A DNA stretch of 57,472 bases from positions 1 through 57,472 of the forward strand of contig CAYXFU010000022.1 in the NCBI GenBank assembly GCA_964464375.1, written 5' to 3'. A program made the position numbers and the translations under genes. The notes under the pieces are model-generated. The model searched no databases. It was not told the DNA's origin and saw only the letters and a list, made by a program, of their open reading frames with translations. This DNA comes from CAIOZA01 sp964464375 (GTDB taxonomy: Bacteria > Bacteroidota > Ignavibacteria > Kapaibacteriales > UBA2268). This document shows, piece after piece, positions 7,864 through 17,598 of the stretch. Position 1 is the first letter of the stretch. The number at the start of each line of letters is the position of its first letter.

Positions 7864-10800
7864 TTAATAAGTTAGAGATATACCTAATCTAAAAGTACGA
7901 AGCTGTGGCAGAGTAAAGTAGTCAAATCCACGTCCTTCTGCCAAAGAGAATGTGTTTACTTCCGGGTCGTAACCAGTATAATTTGTGAATGTATAGAGGT
8001 TTCTTACCGATGCCTGAATTGCTAAACCAAAGCCTAAAGTCTGTTTCAGACCTGAGAATCTGTATTCAACTGACAATTCACGGATTTTAACAAAATTACC
8101 TTGCTGTACATGTGGTTCATTAATATAGAAACCATTAGCATAATATTGATAATAATTCTGTCTGATTGTCTGTACTGGAGCATCTGGATCTGAGTAATCC
8201 ATAACTGCTTTTCCTTCGAAATTGAACCATGGATCATTCCTGTCTTTAGTGTCACCCGATTTACCAAAGTTATAAAGAGCACCATTGGTACCGTTCCAGA
8301 TATCAAATCCGAAAACACCTTCAATCAAAAATCCAATTGTAAGATCGTTAAATAAAGTAAAATCATTTCTCCATCCAAATGAGAAACTTGGATTAGAATT
8401 ACCGATTTCTAACATATCCGGTGCCTGCATAGGAGTACCAACGAGATTGTTTCCATAATCATCGCCGACGACTTCTTTTTTATCTGCATCCCATGACGAG
8501 TATCTGATATTGCCATTAGCATCTCTCAACCATCCATAACCACGGAATATACCAAGAGGTTTACCAACCATTGCAACGTTAGTAATACCGGTGAATCCAC
8601 CATTCAGACTGTAGAACTCATCGCCTGTCGCAGGGAAACCATCAGGTTTTACCTGAAGCTTTGTAACTTCATTTGTATATTTAGTATAGTTAACTGATGC
8701 GTTCCAGGATATATTTTCTGAGTTAAATAAATTTGCCTTCAATGTAACTTCAATTCCACGATTCCACATTTCAGCTGCATTTTTCAACTGTCTTTCATAA
8801 CCTGTTGATGATGGCACATCGACACCGATAATCATATCTGAAACAGTTTGGTCGAAATAAGTTAATTCAAGTTGTAATGCGTTTTCAAAAAACCCGATAT
8901 CGAAGCCAGCTTCAATTTCAGTTGTTTTTTCAGGTAGAATGTCCTTAGTACCGGCAACTATGTATTCATCAGTAGCTCCGCCACCGGGACGTAACCCAAT
9001 GAAACCTTTACGTGATGCGTGGGAAGATCTGTCCCAAGGATCAAAGAATCCCGATGTTCCATAAAGGAAGTTTGTTGCATAAGCTCCGGGTAAACTAGGT
9101 GAACCGGCTATACCATAAGCTCCACGAATACGGAAATTATTCATTGTTTCCTTCATTGGTTTCCAGAATTCTTCTTCGGAAATAGTGTAGGATAAACCAA
9201 GTTTTGGATAGTAATGAAATTTCTGTGATTCACCAAAAGTAGTACTTCCATCACGTCTGATAGCTGCTGTCAGTGAGAATCTGTCGAGATAAGTTAAGGT
9301 TAACTGGGTAAAATATCCAACAAGTTCTGATTGATAAAGACTTGATGAAGCATCTTTATTAGAACCGGCACCAATTTGATCATAGAATGATAATGTTGGC
9401 TCAGAGCTGCCACCAATTGATGTTCTGTCAGTGAAAACATCTTGCACACCAACAACTAAATTAGCATAAAGCTCATCATCCATAAATTTCTGGGATAATG
9501 TTGCTGTAAGGTCAAGATTTGTTGCCTGATTGGTTACTCTGGAATATTCGATATATCCGCCACGGCTTGGTGATGCTGCAGAACCGACCTGCAGGCGTTC
9601 CTGATTGGCATATTCATAACGGTCATAACCAATTCTACCAGTCAAAGTAACCCAATCCATAGGCTTGTATTTGGCTTCTGTAGATGTTATAAATCTTCCA
9701 ATTTTAGAATTATAAGTATTATTATTTTGTGTCCAAAGAGGATTGTCATAACTTGCAAATCTTCTTTGAGAGCCATCCGGCTCTAAATATAAAGAATTGT
9801 CAAATTCAGGTGGTGTACGGAGTGAACCGAGCAAAATACCTGATGTATTTGATCCATCCTGGGGCAGATTGTTATCTATACTGATAAAATTACTGTTTGA
9901 CTGTAATGTTAATCCGGGCAAAATAGATGCACCAAGATTAACTCTCAAATTTGTACTTGTATAATCAGAACCAATAACATATCCATTGATCTGATTATAT
10001 TTTCCTGAAATGAAATAATCAAACATTGGGATACCACCGGACATTGAGAGTGTATTCTCAGTTCCTATATGGGTACGGAATGGGACTTCATCCTGCTTAA
10101 AAGTTGGTGTTCCGGCAGGAAGTGCGGCACCCCAAGATGTTGATGATCCTGGTTTACCTGCTGTATATGGTTTTGTTTGTCCGAATTCTGTCTGCAAAGG
10201 AACTGACCCATATTTAGTTCCAACATCTAAACTAGATGAGAAAAAAATTGTAGCAGGTTTTTCAAGAGATGACAAGTGACCTCTTTTTGTTGTAATTAGA
10301 ACAACACCATTACCTGCCTGAGTACCATAAAGAGCGGCAGCAGATGCACCTTTGAGAATTTCAATTGATTCGATATCAGATGGATTAATATCCATTGCAC
10401 GATTCGAGAACTGCTTGGTTCCGCTTGGATCATAGAGTGATGAATTGTCAATGAGAACTCCATCGACTACATAGAGTGGTTCGGATGAACCTGAGATAGT
10501 TCTGCGGCCACGCATTGTGATGTATGTTCCAGCACCCGGAGTTCCGGAACTCTTAGTAACCTGAACGCCTGCCACTCTGCCACTAAGAGCATCAATAGCA
10601 GATGGAGAAACGACGTTATTGACTTCGGAAGCAGCAATCTGAGTAATAGTATTACCCAATCTGCTACGATCAACTTCCCCGGATAATCCGGTAACTACGA
10701 CTTCATTAGTTGTTACACCACGTTGCGTAATAAAAAGTGGGTAGTCGTAAGTCTGACCAGACTTAACATAAATTGATTTGGTAAGTTGCTGATAACCGAT

Positions 10801-11100
10801 GAAACTGACTTCAAGTGTGATATTTCCGCCGGAAACGTCAAATTTGAACTCGCCTTTGTCATTTGTCACTGCTCCTATTCTTTGAGCATGAACTGTTACA
10901 CTTGCTCCAACCATTGGTTTGTTGGATTCTTTGTCTTTAACTACACCTTTGAGTGTTGCTTTTGTCCCTTGGGCAAAAGAATCAACATTCATAACCAATG
11001 CAAAAAACAAAATGAGCATTGGCAAAAGGACGAAGAATCTACTAGAGAATCTTCTGGAAAGGTGTAATTGTTTTTGGGAGGGCGCGTACATAATTCCCAT
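7864..11100 (-). CDS. SusC/RagA-family TonB-linked outer-membrane transporter
   Basis: This 1078-residue protein is the outer-membrane channel partner of the SusD-like lipoprotein. It has an N-terminal signal region (RFFVLLPMLILFFALVMNVDSFAQ), then a carboxypeptidase-D-like regulatory domain (GVVKDKESNKPMVGASVTV to about residue 130). The TonB plug follows (VVTGLSGEVDRSRLGNTI, GRVAGVQVTKSSGTPG, LYVVDGVLIDNSS, IEILKGASAAALYG), and then a long beta-barrel ending in LRTFRLGISLTY. The terminal aromatic residue is typical of outer-membrane barrels. I chose the ATG at 11098-11100 with AAGGGA upstream. It shares one transcript with the SusD gene. Confidence 0.94.
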   Translation of the reverse strand: MGIMYAPSQKQLHLSRRFSSRFFVLLPMLILFFALVMNVDSFAQGTKATLKGVVKDKESNKPMVGASVTVHAQRIGAVTNDKGEFKFDVSGGNITLEVSFIGYQQLTKSIYVKSGQTYDYPLFITQRGVTTNEVVVTGLSGEVDRSRLGNTITQIAASEVNNVVSPSAIDALSGRVAGVQVTKSSGTPGAGTYITMRGRRTISGSSEPLYVVDGVLIDNSSLYDPSGTKQFSNRAMDINPSDIESIEILKGASAAALYGTQAGNGVVLITTKRGHLSSLEKPATIFFSSSLDVGTKYGSVPLQTEFGQTKPYTAGKPGSSTSWGAALPAGTPTFKQDEVPFRTHIGTENTLSMSGGIPMFDYFISGKYNQINGYVIGSDYTSTNLRVNLGASILPGLTLQSNSNFISIDNNLPQDGSNTSGILLGSLRTPPEFDNSLYLEPDGSQRRFASYDNPLWTQNNNTYNSKIGRFITSTEAKYKPMDWVTLTGRIGYDRYEYANQERLQVGSAASPSRGGYIEYSRVTNQATNLDLTATLSQKFMDDELYANLVVGVQDVFTDRTSIGGSSEPTLSFYDQIGAGSNKDASSSLYQSELVGYFTQLTLTYLDRFSLTAAIRRDGSTTFGESQKFHYYPKLGLSYTISEEEFWKPMKETMNNFRIRGAYGIAGSPSLPGAYATNFLYGTSGFFDPWDRSSHASRKGFIGLRPGGGATDEYIVAGTKDILPEKTTEIEAGFDIGFFENALQLELTYFDQTVSDMIIGVDVPSSTGYERQLKNAAEMWNRGIEVTLKANLFNSENISWNASVNYTKYTNEVTKLQVKPDGFPATGDEFYSLNGGFTGITNVAMVGKPLGIFRGYGWLRDANGNIRYSSWDADKKEVVGDDYGNNLVGTPMQAPDMLEIGNSNPSFSFGWRNDFTLFNDLTIGFLIEGVFGFDIWNGTNGALYNFGKSGDTKDRNDPWFNFEGKAVMDYSDPDAPVQTIRQNYYQYYANGFYINEPHVQQGNFVKIRELSVEYRFSGLKQTLGFGLAIQASVRNLYTFTNYTGYDPEVNTFSLAEGRGFDYFTLPQLRTFRLGISLTY

Positions 11101-11582
11101 AAGCAATCCCTTATTAATTATGAATAAAGTTAATTAAGGTAAAACAAGAAAGATCTATTTATATAAAAAAATAGTCCAGTTTCAAACTCCCAATATTTTT
11201 GGATAATCGAAAAAAACTAAATTTAGAAAAATACTTTTTACTTTAATTTGAGAAAATATACAATTGCAATGCGAAAGAATCACCAACATATATAACATTC
11301 ATATTTTTTTGCCTATCGGTTTGTTAAAAATATATGAATAAATTTGCTAATATTTAACATTCCCATTTGATGTTGATATAAACTTAGTAAAAAATTATCT
11401 ATCTGCAAATGAATTTTTTATTATTTTTTTGGAGAAAAGGATTTTATTTTGTTTGAATAGAAGCTAATTTAAACTAACAACATCATCTAAATCCAATAGA
11501 AATAATGGCTTAAAATTGAGCATACTTCGATGAAAAGAATTAATATTTATTCTAAAATATTTTTCACATTTTTATATATTGA
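11101..11582. other. AT-rich spacer upstream of the SusCD unit
   Basis: About 480 nt without a gene. It is very AT-rich and must hold the SusCD promoter and leader, since the mazG gene on the same strand lies upstream. I found no convincing TTTG/TAnnTTTG pair and no repeat of the palindromic families. Confidence 0.5.
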
Positions 11583-12395
11583 CTATAATCCTTCACTTTT
11601 TGCTTCATCCCAAATTGAATCCATTTCATCCAATGTCATATCTTTTAGTGGTTTCCCAATCAATTTGCTTTTATTTTCAATAAACTGAAATCTTTTTGTA
11701 AATTTGTTATTTGCTTTCTGTAGAGCTTCTTCAGCATAGATACCTTCGAATCGTGCCGTATTGACAAGTGCAAAAAGTAAATCTCCGAATTCTTCTTCCA
11801 TTTTGACTTTGTCACCTTTGTCCACTTCAGTTTTTAGCTCCTGAAGTTCTTCAAATAGCTTATCCCACGCACCATCCTTATGTTCCCAATCGAAACCCAC
11901 ACCGGATGCTTTATGCTGAGATCTTTGGGCTCTTAGCAAGGCAGGAAGACTGACCGGAACTCCTTGTAATATTGAATCCTGACCTTCTTGCATTTTAATT
12001 GTTTCCCAATTTTTCAAAACATCGGATTCACCACTGACCTCTGTATCTCCGAACACATGAGGATGACGAGTTACCATTTTATGCTGAATTTTCTTCAATA
12101 CATCAATAAGATTGAATGCATTTCTTTCCTCTGCCATTATTCCATGCATGATCACATGAAGAAGAATATCCCCCAATTCCTTAGAGAATTCTTTGTCGTC
12201 ACCACGGTCGATTGAATCTATCATTTCATAGGCTTCTTCAATCAATAAATATGCTATCGATTTATTAGTCTGCTTCTTATCCCATGGACATTCTTTTCTG
12301 AGTATTTTTACAATTTCTACGAAGTTTATAAACTGATCGCTGAGGCTGTCCTGATTAGCCGGTTCAGGGGCAATATAAAATTTAGTTTGTTCCAT
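11583..12395 (-). CDS. mazG: Nucleoside triphosphate pyrophosphohydrolase MazG
   Basis: MazG hydrolyses (d)NTPs to monophosphates plus pyrophosphate and cleans up abnormal nucleotides. It can also affect ppGpp levels under stress. The 270-residue length is that of the two-domain enterobacterial-type protein. The first domain has CPWDKKQTNKSIAYLLIEEAYE with the metal-binding acids Glu53, Glu54, Glu57, Glu73 and Asp76 (KELGDILLHVIMH). The second has EEFGDLLFALVNTARF and the C-terminal LDEMDSIWDEAK. It is transcribed divergently from the reductase gene at 12589. Confidence 0.95.
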   Translation of the reverse strand: MEQTKFYIAPEPANQDSLSDQFINFVEIVKILRKECPWDKKQTNKSIAYLLIEEAYEMIDSIDRGDDKEFSKELGDILLHVIMHGIMAEERNAFNLIDVLKKIQHKMVTRHPHVFGDTEVSGESDVLKNWETIKMQEGQDSILQGVPVSLPALLRAQRSQHKASGVGFDWEHKDGAWDKLFEELQELKTEVDKGDKVKMEEEFGDLLFALVNTARFEGIYAEEALQKANNKFTKRFQFIENKSKLIGKPLKDMTLDEMDSIWDEAKSEGL

Positions 12396-12493
12396 TGAAT
12401 CTCTTTCTCATTTAAATTAAATTGAATTATATCAAATTTAATAAAATATTATGATACCAATTCATTAAAAAATTAACTTTTATTAATCAATAC

Positions 12494-12524
12494 TTTGAAA
12501 ATTTTAAAACTTACTCTATTTTTG
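12494..12524 (+). promoter_or_regulatory. Bacteroidota-type promoter
   Basis: TTTG at 12494-12497 and TATTTTTG at 12517-12524 are separated by 19 nt. This matches the -33 TTTG and -7 TAnnTTTG elements used by the primary sigma factor of Bacteroidota. It lies about 65 nt upstream of the reductase start codon. The match is direct; its use is inferred. Confidence 0.7.
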
Positions 12525-12588
12525 TAAACTTAATTATTCTCAATCTAAATCGAATATATTAAAAATGTTAAAAGATTCAGGACATATA

Positions 12589-13401
12589 ATGGAAGAAAAG
12601 AATGTGTATGCACTTATTCTCGGTGTATCCAGTGGTTTTGGCAAAGCTACCGCACTGGAATTAGCCAAGAAGGGTTATAATATTATCGGACTTCATCTGG
12701 ATACAGGCTCTAACAGGAAGAAGGCTGAAGAATTAGCTGAGGCAATAAGACTTCTAAATGTAAAGTGTACATTTATTAATGCAAATGCCGCAGATGATGC
12801 AGTTAGAGCAGAGGTTATCCAACAAATTAAAGATAATTTTGCAAATGAAATCAACCCACAGTTGCGTGTACTGATTCATTCTCTGGCTTTTGGTGCAATC
12901 AAAGCTTTCTTTGATGACGATCATGAAAAAATGGTGAACAAGAAACAGATTGAAATGACTATGGATGTAATGGCTAACAGCTTATTATATTGGACTCAGG
13001 ATGTCTTCAAAGCAAATCTATTAGCAAAAAATTCCAGAATTTTTGCACTCACTTCAATTGGCTCGCGAAGAGCCATGCTTCATTATGGTGCTGTTTCCGG
13101 AGCTAAAGCCGCGCTTGAATCATATATCCGTCAAATTGCGATTGAGCTTGCTCCATATCAGGTTACAGCCAATGCAATTCTGGCAGGATTAACAGATACA
13201 CCGGCTGCACAAAAAATTCCAGGTTTCACTGAGATGCTTTTGAATGCAAAACACCACAACCCATTCAGGAGGAATACTCTCCCTGAAGATGTTGCTCAGG
13301 CAATATCTATGCTGGTCGATGAAAAGTTTTATTGGATCACAGGACAAACTCTCGTAGTTGATGGTGGTGAAAGTATTCTGAATTTCATCGAACAGAATTA
13401 A
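12589..13401 (+). CDS. SDR-family oxidoreductase resembling enoyl-ACP reductase III (FabL/FabI type)
   Basis: The protein is a 270-residue short-chain dehydrogenase. The cofactor loop GVSSGFGKA (12-20) fits NADPH-binding enoyl-ACP reductases. The catalytic pair is Tyr166 and Lys173, spaced Y-x6-K as in FabI/FabL rather than the Y-x3-K of ordinary SDRs, with SIGSRR just before. Late motifs AGLTDTPAAQKIPG and WITGQTLVVDGG also fit. The likely role is the last reduction of fatty-acid elongation, or a related 2-enoyl reduction. I chose the ATG at 12589, which has AGGA 7-8 nt upstream, over the ATG at 12565. It precedes an acyl-CoA dehydrogenase, suggesting a lipid-metabolism unit. Confidence 0.8.
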   Translation: MEEKNVYALILGVSSGFGKATALELAKKGYNIIGLHLDTGSNRKKAEELAEAIRLLNVKCTFINANAADDAVRAEVIQQIKDNFANEINPQLRVLIHSLAFGAIKAFFDDDHEKMVNKKQIEMTMDVMANSLLYWTQDVFKANLLAKNSRIFALTSIGSRRAMLHYGAVSGAKAALESYIRQIAIELAPYQVTANAILAGLTDTPAAQKIPGFTEMLLNAKHHNPFRRNTLPEDVAQAISMLVDEKFYWITGQTLVVDGGESILNFIEQN

Positions 13402-13460
13402 TTTTTTTTCCTAATAGCAATTGAATTATTTTACTATTAATTACTAACGGGGGTTTATTA

Positions 13461-14603
13461 ATGATTGATTTTAGTTTTACTGAAGAACAAAACATGTTGC
13501 GAGAGATGGTTCGCGACTTTGCCAATAATGAACTTAAACCAATTGCTCAAAAAATTGATGAAGAAGAATCGATTCCTGATTATATCATCGATAAAATTCG
13601 TGAATTAGGTTTGTTGGGAGCATCGTTCCCTATTGAATATGGAGGTAGTGGTTTTGGTGAAGTTGGGTACTGCATTATGCAGGAAGAAATTGCCCGTGCC
13701 TGCCTATCTACTGCTACATTCATAGGAGCTCATCAGTCAATTGGTACCAACTCCATATATATTGGCTCAACGGAAGAACAACGCCAACGGTTTTTACCTG
13801 CTCTCACCAGCGGAGAAAAAATTGCAGCATACGCTTTGACCGAGCCTCAAGCCGGTTCTGATGCTTTCAATTTGAGAACAAGAGCAGAACTCGATGGCAA
13901 TGAATGGGTAATGAATGGTGAGAAAATGTGGATAACAAATGCGCCGTTTGCAAACGTATTCGCTGTTTTTGCCAGAACAAAACTAGGAATTTCATTGTTC
14001 TATGTCCCTGCTGAAACACCCGGTATCTCAGTCGGTGCTCCTGAAAAGAAAATGGGTATTCGAGGAAGTAAAACTGCATCTGTCACTTTTGATAATGCCA
14101 GAATTCCTCAGGACTATCTGATTGGAAGAGAAGGGAAAGCCTTTATTTATGCTATGAAAACGCTTGATGCTGGTAGAATTGGTCTTGGTGCGGCGGCTCT
14201 AGGTCCAATGAAAGAACTTCTTGAACTATCAACAGTTTATGCTAAGACCAGAAAGCAATTTGATCAACCAATCGCCAACTTCCAGGCAGTTCAGTTTATG
14301 CTTGCAGATATGGCATCTGAAATCTATTCTTGTGAATCAATGCTCTACAGAACAGCTAACGACTATGACCATGGGGTGGTAACATCGCGCCAGGCAGCAA
14401 TCGTGAAGCTGAGATGCTCAGAAGCACTTGATAAGATTGCAGACTTAGCTATACAGGTTCATGGCGGTATGGGGTACTCACGTGAACTGTCTATAGAAAG
14501 AGTCTATCGTGATTCCAGAATTAACAGGATTTTTGAAGGAACAAATGAAATCCAGAAACTTGTTATCGCAAACGATTTGATAAAGCGTAACGGAAAAATG
14601 TAA
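13461..14603 (+). CDS. Acyl-CoA dehydrogenase
   Basis: This FAD enzyme oxidises acyl-CoA to enoyl-CoA in the cytoplasm. The 380 residues show the standard three-domain layout: an N-terminal helical domain (FSFTEEQNMLREMVRDFA), the FAD/substrate signature AYALTEPQAGSDA and WITNAPFANVFAVFART, and a C-terminal helical domain with QVHGGMGYSRELSIERVYRD and the base Glu359 in RIFEGTNEIQKL. The position of the catalytic glutamate is that of short-chain/butyryl-type members, not the long-chain or isovaleryl types. GGGGG lies 7-8 nt before the ATG. The specific chain length cannot be told. Confidence 0.93.
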   Translation: MIDFSFTEEQNMLREMVRDFANNELKPIAQKIDEEESIPDYIIDKIRELGLLGASFPIEYGGSGFGEVGYCIMQEEIARACLSTATFIGAHQSIGTNSIYIGSTEEQRQRFLPALTSGEKIAAYALTEPQAGSDAFNLRTRAELDGNEWVMNGEKMWITNAPFANVFAVFARTKLGISLFYVPAETPGISVGAPEKKMGIRGSKTASVTFDNARIPQDYLIGREGKAFIYAMKTLDAGRIGLGAAALGPMKELLELSTVYAKTRKQFDQPIANFQAVQFMLADMASEIYSCESMLYRTANDYDHGVVTSRQAAIVKLRCSEALDKIADLAIQVHGGMGYSRELSIERVYRDSRINRIFEGTNEIQKLVIANDLIKRNGKM

Positions 14604-14676
14604 AATAAATAATGTTGGAAAATATTATTATTTTATTTAAATTTGAATGTATTTAATAAATTTCTAATCTACTTGC

Positions 14677-14718
14677 AAAGCCTCCGAAAGTATTATGCTT
14701 GACGAGGTTTTTTTTATT
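14677..14718 (+). terminator. Possible terminator after the acyl-CoA dehydrogenase
   Basis: AAGCCTC and GAGGTTT form a 7-bp stem (one G-T pair) with a long loop of about 19 nt, followed by a run of T. The loop is long, so confidence is modest. Confidence 0.45.
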
Positions 14719-14806
14719 TTCGGTAACCAATTTGGATAATCGTCATTATAATATTATTTTGTATATTTGTAATTGATTTAAAAATTAAGAATCTCGATAG
14801 TAAATA

Positions 14807-17569
14807 ATGGAATGGCACTCAAAAGATATTTCTGAAGTTTTAGAACATTTTAATACTGATTCTGAAGCTGGCTTAAAAGATGAGCAAGTGATTGATTTGC
14901 GGGAGAAATTTGGCGAAAATATACTAACTGCTAAAAAGAACAAATCTGATTTCATACTACTTCTTGAGCAGTTTAATGATCCAATTATTTATATGCTCAT
15001 TATAGCGGCTATATTTAATGCTATTTATTCGGATTTTAAGGATACTATAGTAATAGTATCCGTTGTTATTCTAAATACTTTGATTGGGTTTTTTCAGGAA
15101 AGACGTGCGGCTGATGCATTAAAAACATTGAGTAAAATGGCGGCACCTATTGCACGCATTATTAGGAATGGGGAACAGCTTTTGATTCCTTCAGCAGAAG
15201 TTGTTTGTGGCGATCTGGTCGTCCTTGAAAGTGGGATGAAAGTTCCTGCTGACGGAAGACTGATTGACACTAACTCGCTTTTAATTGACGAATCCATGCT
15301 TACAGGCGAATCATTTGCTATTGGCAAAAAGCATAACACTAAACTCCCAAATGATGCCTCACTTGGCGACAGAATTAACATTGTCCATGCTGGTACAATT
15401 ATACAGAAAGGCAGAGGAACTGCAGTTGTTACCGAAGTTGGCAAAGGGACAGAATTTGGTAAAATTTCTGAAAAGGTAGCTGAAGCAATCGAATCTCAAT
15501 CTCCACTTCAACATCAGATAAAAAAGTTTGGCAATGGACTTATTTATGGAATTTTAGCTATAGTTATTGCTATCTTTATCGTTGGTTTTCTTAGGGGAAA
15601 TGAATGGATTTCAATGTTCCTGACGTCAGTAGCCTTAGCTGTTTCGGCTATACCCGAAGGTCTGCCTGTTGCTATTACCATTACCTTAACAATTGGCATA
15701 TCCCAGATGGCAAAGCACAACGCAGTTGTTAAAAAGCTGTCTGCTGTTGAAACTCTGGGAAGTACGAATGTTATTTGTACTGATAAAACCGGCACTTTGA
15801 CTAAGAACCAAATGACAGTTACTAGTCTCTGGACAGGATGCAATGAGTTCAAAGTGTATGGCTCTGGCTATAGTAAAGTTGGGTCGGTGTTTTCGATAGA
15901 TCAGAATAAAACAGTTTCTTATAAAGATAACCAATCTCTATTACTGACAGCACTCCTTGGAAATACTTGTACCGAAAGTTCAATAAGCCTTGAAGGAGAC
16001 GCCTGGAAAATAACTGGAGATCCAACAGAAGCGGCTCTGATGATTCTCTCAGACAAACTGAATCTTGATGACTTAAGCTTTCAGATTCTAGTTGATATTC
16101 CATTCGAATCAGAAAATCAATTCATGGCTGTAAGAGCTCTATCTGCAGTTGATTCTTATGTTTTTGCAAAAGGCGCACCTGAAAAAATACTAGCCAGATG
16201 TTCTAATATATTAAATTGTGACGGTACCACCGGAGAACTGGATCCGGAACTGCTTAATTCAGTAATCTCATCGCTTTCGAAAGATGGTCTGAGAATCATT
16301 GCTATGGCTTATTCCAGAGAAAATACAAACAAAACCTTATCTATTGAAAATATTAACAATCTAACATTTCTTGGTTTTGCAGGGATTGAAGATTCTGTAA
16401 GACCTGAAGCAGTTGAAGCCGTTGCCGAATGCCGCAGTGCAGGCATTAAAGTTGTTATGATAACCGGCGATCACATTAAGACAGCTCAAGCAGTTGCTAT
16501 GGCTGTTGGTATTGGTATTGACAAAGAAGTGCCAATAGCTATTGACGGTAAACACCTGGATGACATGACGGATGACGAATTGTTCCAGCAGGTACCGGAC
16601 ATTGATGTTTATGCTCGCGTTGCGCCTCATCACAAGTTCAGAATAGTCCAGCAGTTGCAAAAGCATAACAACATAGTTGCAATGACAGGTGATGGTGTTA
16701 ACGATGCACCAGCACTTAAGCAAGCTGATATCGGGGTGTCGATGGGAACCGGAACCGATGTAGCCAGAGATGCTTCGCACATGGTTTTGATGGATGACAA
16801 CTTCGCTACTATAGTTCATGCTGTTCGTCGTGGCAGAATTATTCTGCATAATTTGCAGCATATTCTGCTTTACATTTTAGCCACTAGTTTTGGTGGGCTT
16901 TTAACTATTGCAATGTCTGTTGCCTTTGGATTTCCTCTTCCAATTCTTCCTGCTCAGCTTTTGTGGATTAATTTGGTAACCGATGGAACTTCTACTTTTC
17001 CGTTAGCCTTCGAGAAGGAGCATGGCAATGTAATGGCTTTCCCACCACGAAAGAAGAACAAACCATTAATTTCAAGAAGAATGATCTGGAGAATTCTTTA
17101 TGCCGGTTTTGTAATGATGCTTGGTACTTTGTCTGTATTTTATATGTTTCTGGATAATTTTTCTGATCCATCTCCAGAATCATTGGCACAGGCTAGAACG
17201 ATGGCTTTCTGTATTCTCGCTTTCTTCCAGATATGGAATGTACAGAACTCAAGATCTCTCGACAGATCCATACTTTTCAATCTGCCATTTTCTAATAACA
17301 ATAGTTATGATAAAGTCAGTCCGTTAAAGAATCCCATTCTCTTGGGCATAATGATACTCGCAATTGGTCTTCAACTCATGGCAGTAACGATTCCTTTTAT
17401 GAACTTACTAATGGATACTGTCCCATTATCGTTAAATAATTGGCTTATTGTTGCTTCTGTATCGTTCTCTATCATTATATTTGTTGAATTAGAGAAATAT
17501 ATCAGAGCCATTAACTACAGACATAAGAGAGATAAACACGGGATTGAAATCAATTTTGAATCTGAATAA
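14807..17569 (+). CDS. P2-type cation-transporting ATPase (Ca2+-ATPase-like)
   Basis: This 920-residue inner-membrane pump has the cation ATPase N-terminal domain (EVLEHFNTDSEAGL), an actuator loop (MLTGES), the phosphorylated Asp326 in DKTGTLT, the nucleotide-domain KGAPE, the hinge MITGDHIKTAQAVA and GDGVNDAPAL. The ion site in M4 reads PEGLP (283-287) and M6 reads NLVTDGTSTFPLAFE. The PEGLP glutamate and the NxxTD of M6 are the residues used by SERCA/PMR1-like Ca2+ pumps, so Ca2+ (or Mn2+) export is the best guess. Na+/K+-type P2 pumps are a less likely alternative. It converges on the RSH gene across a shared terminator. Confidence 0.92.
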   Translation: MEWHSKDISEVLEHFNTDSEAGLKDEQVIDLREKFGENILTAKKNKSDFILLLEQFNDPIIYMLIIAAIFNAIYSDFKDTIVIVSVVILNTLIGFFQERRAADALKTLSKMAAPIARIIRNGEQLLIPSAEVVCGDLVVLESGMKVPADGRLIDTNSLLIDESMLTGESFAIGKKHNTKLPNDASLGDRINIVHAGTIIQKGRGTAVVTEVGKGTEFGKISEKVAEAIESQSPLQHQIKKFGNGLIYGILAIVIAIFIVGFLRGNEWISMFLTSVALAVSAIPEGLPVAITITLTIGISQMAKHNAVVKKLSAVETLGSTNVICTDKTGTLTKNQMTVTSLWTGCNEFKVYGSGYSKVGSVFSIDQNKTVSYKDNQSLLLTALLGNTCTESSISLEGDAWKITGDPTEAALMILSDKLNLDDLSFQILVDIPFESENQFMAVRALSAVDSYVFAKGAPEKILARCSNILNCDGTTGELDPELLNSVISSLSKDGLRIIAMAYSRENTNKTLSIENINNLTFLGFAGIEDSVRPEAVEAVAECRSAGIKVVMITGDHIKTAQAVAMAVGIGIDKEVPIAIDGKHLDDMTDDELFQQVPDIDVYARVAPHHKFRIVQQLQKHNNIVAMTGDGVNDAPALKQADIGVSMGTGTDVARDASHMVLMDDNFATIVHAVRRGRIILHNLQHILLYILATSFGGLLTIAMSVAFGFPLPILPAQLLWINLVTDGTSTFPLAFEKEHGNVMAFPPRKKNKPLISRRMIWRILYAGFVMMLGTLSVFYMFLDNFSDPSPESLAQARTMAFCILAFFQIWNVQNSRSLDRSILFNLPFSNNNSYDKVSPLKNPILLGIMILAIGLQLMAVTIPFMNLLMDTVPLSLNNWLIVASVSFSIIIFVELEKYIRAINYRHKRDKHGIEINFESE

Positions 17570-17571
17570 AG

Positions 17572-17598
17572 AAAACCCCGGTCATGCCGGGTTTTTTT
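17572..17598. terminator. Bidirectional terminator between the cation ATPase and the RSH gene
   Basis: AACCCCGG and CCGGGTT pair with one bulged C around a short loop (17574-17592). T runs on the plus side (TTTTTTT) and A runs on the other serve the two convergent genes. Confidence 0.75.

Noticed and set aside
14731..14769. Possible promoter before the cation ATPase (TATATTTG at 14762-14769)
   Set aside because: The only TTTG upstream (14731-14734) is 27 nt away, too far for the 19-21 nt spacing.
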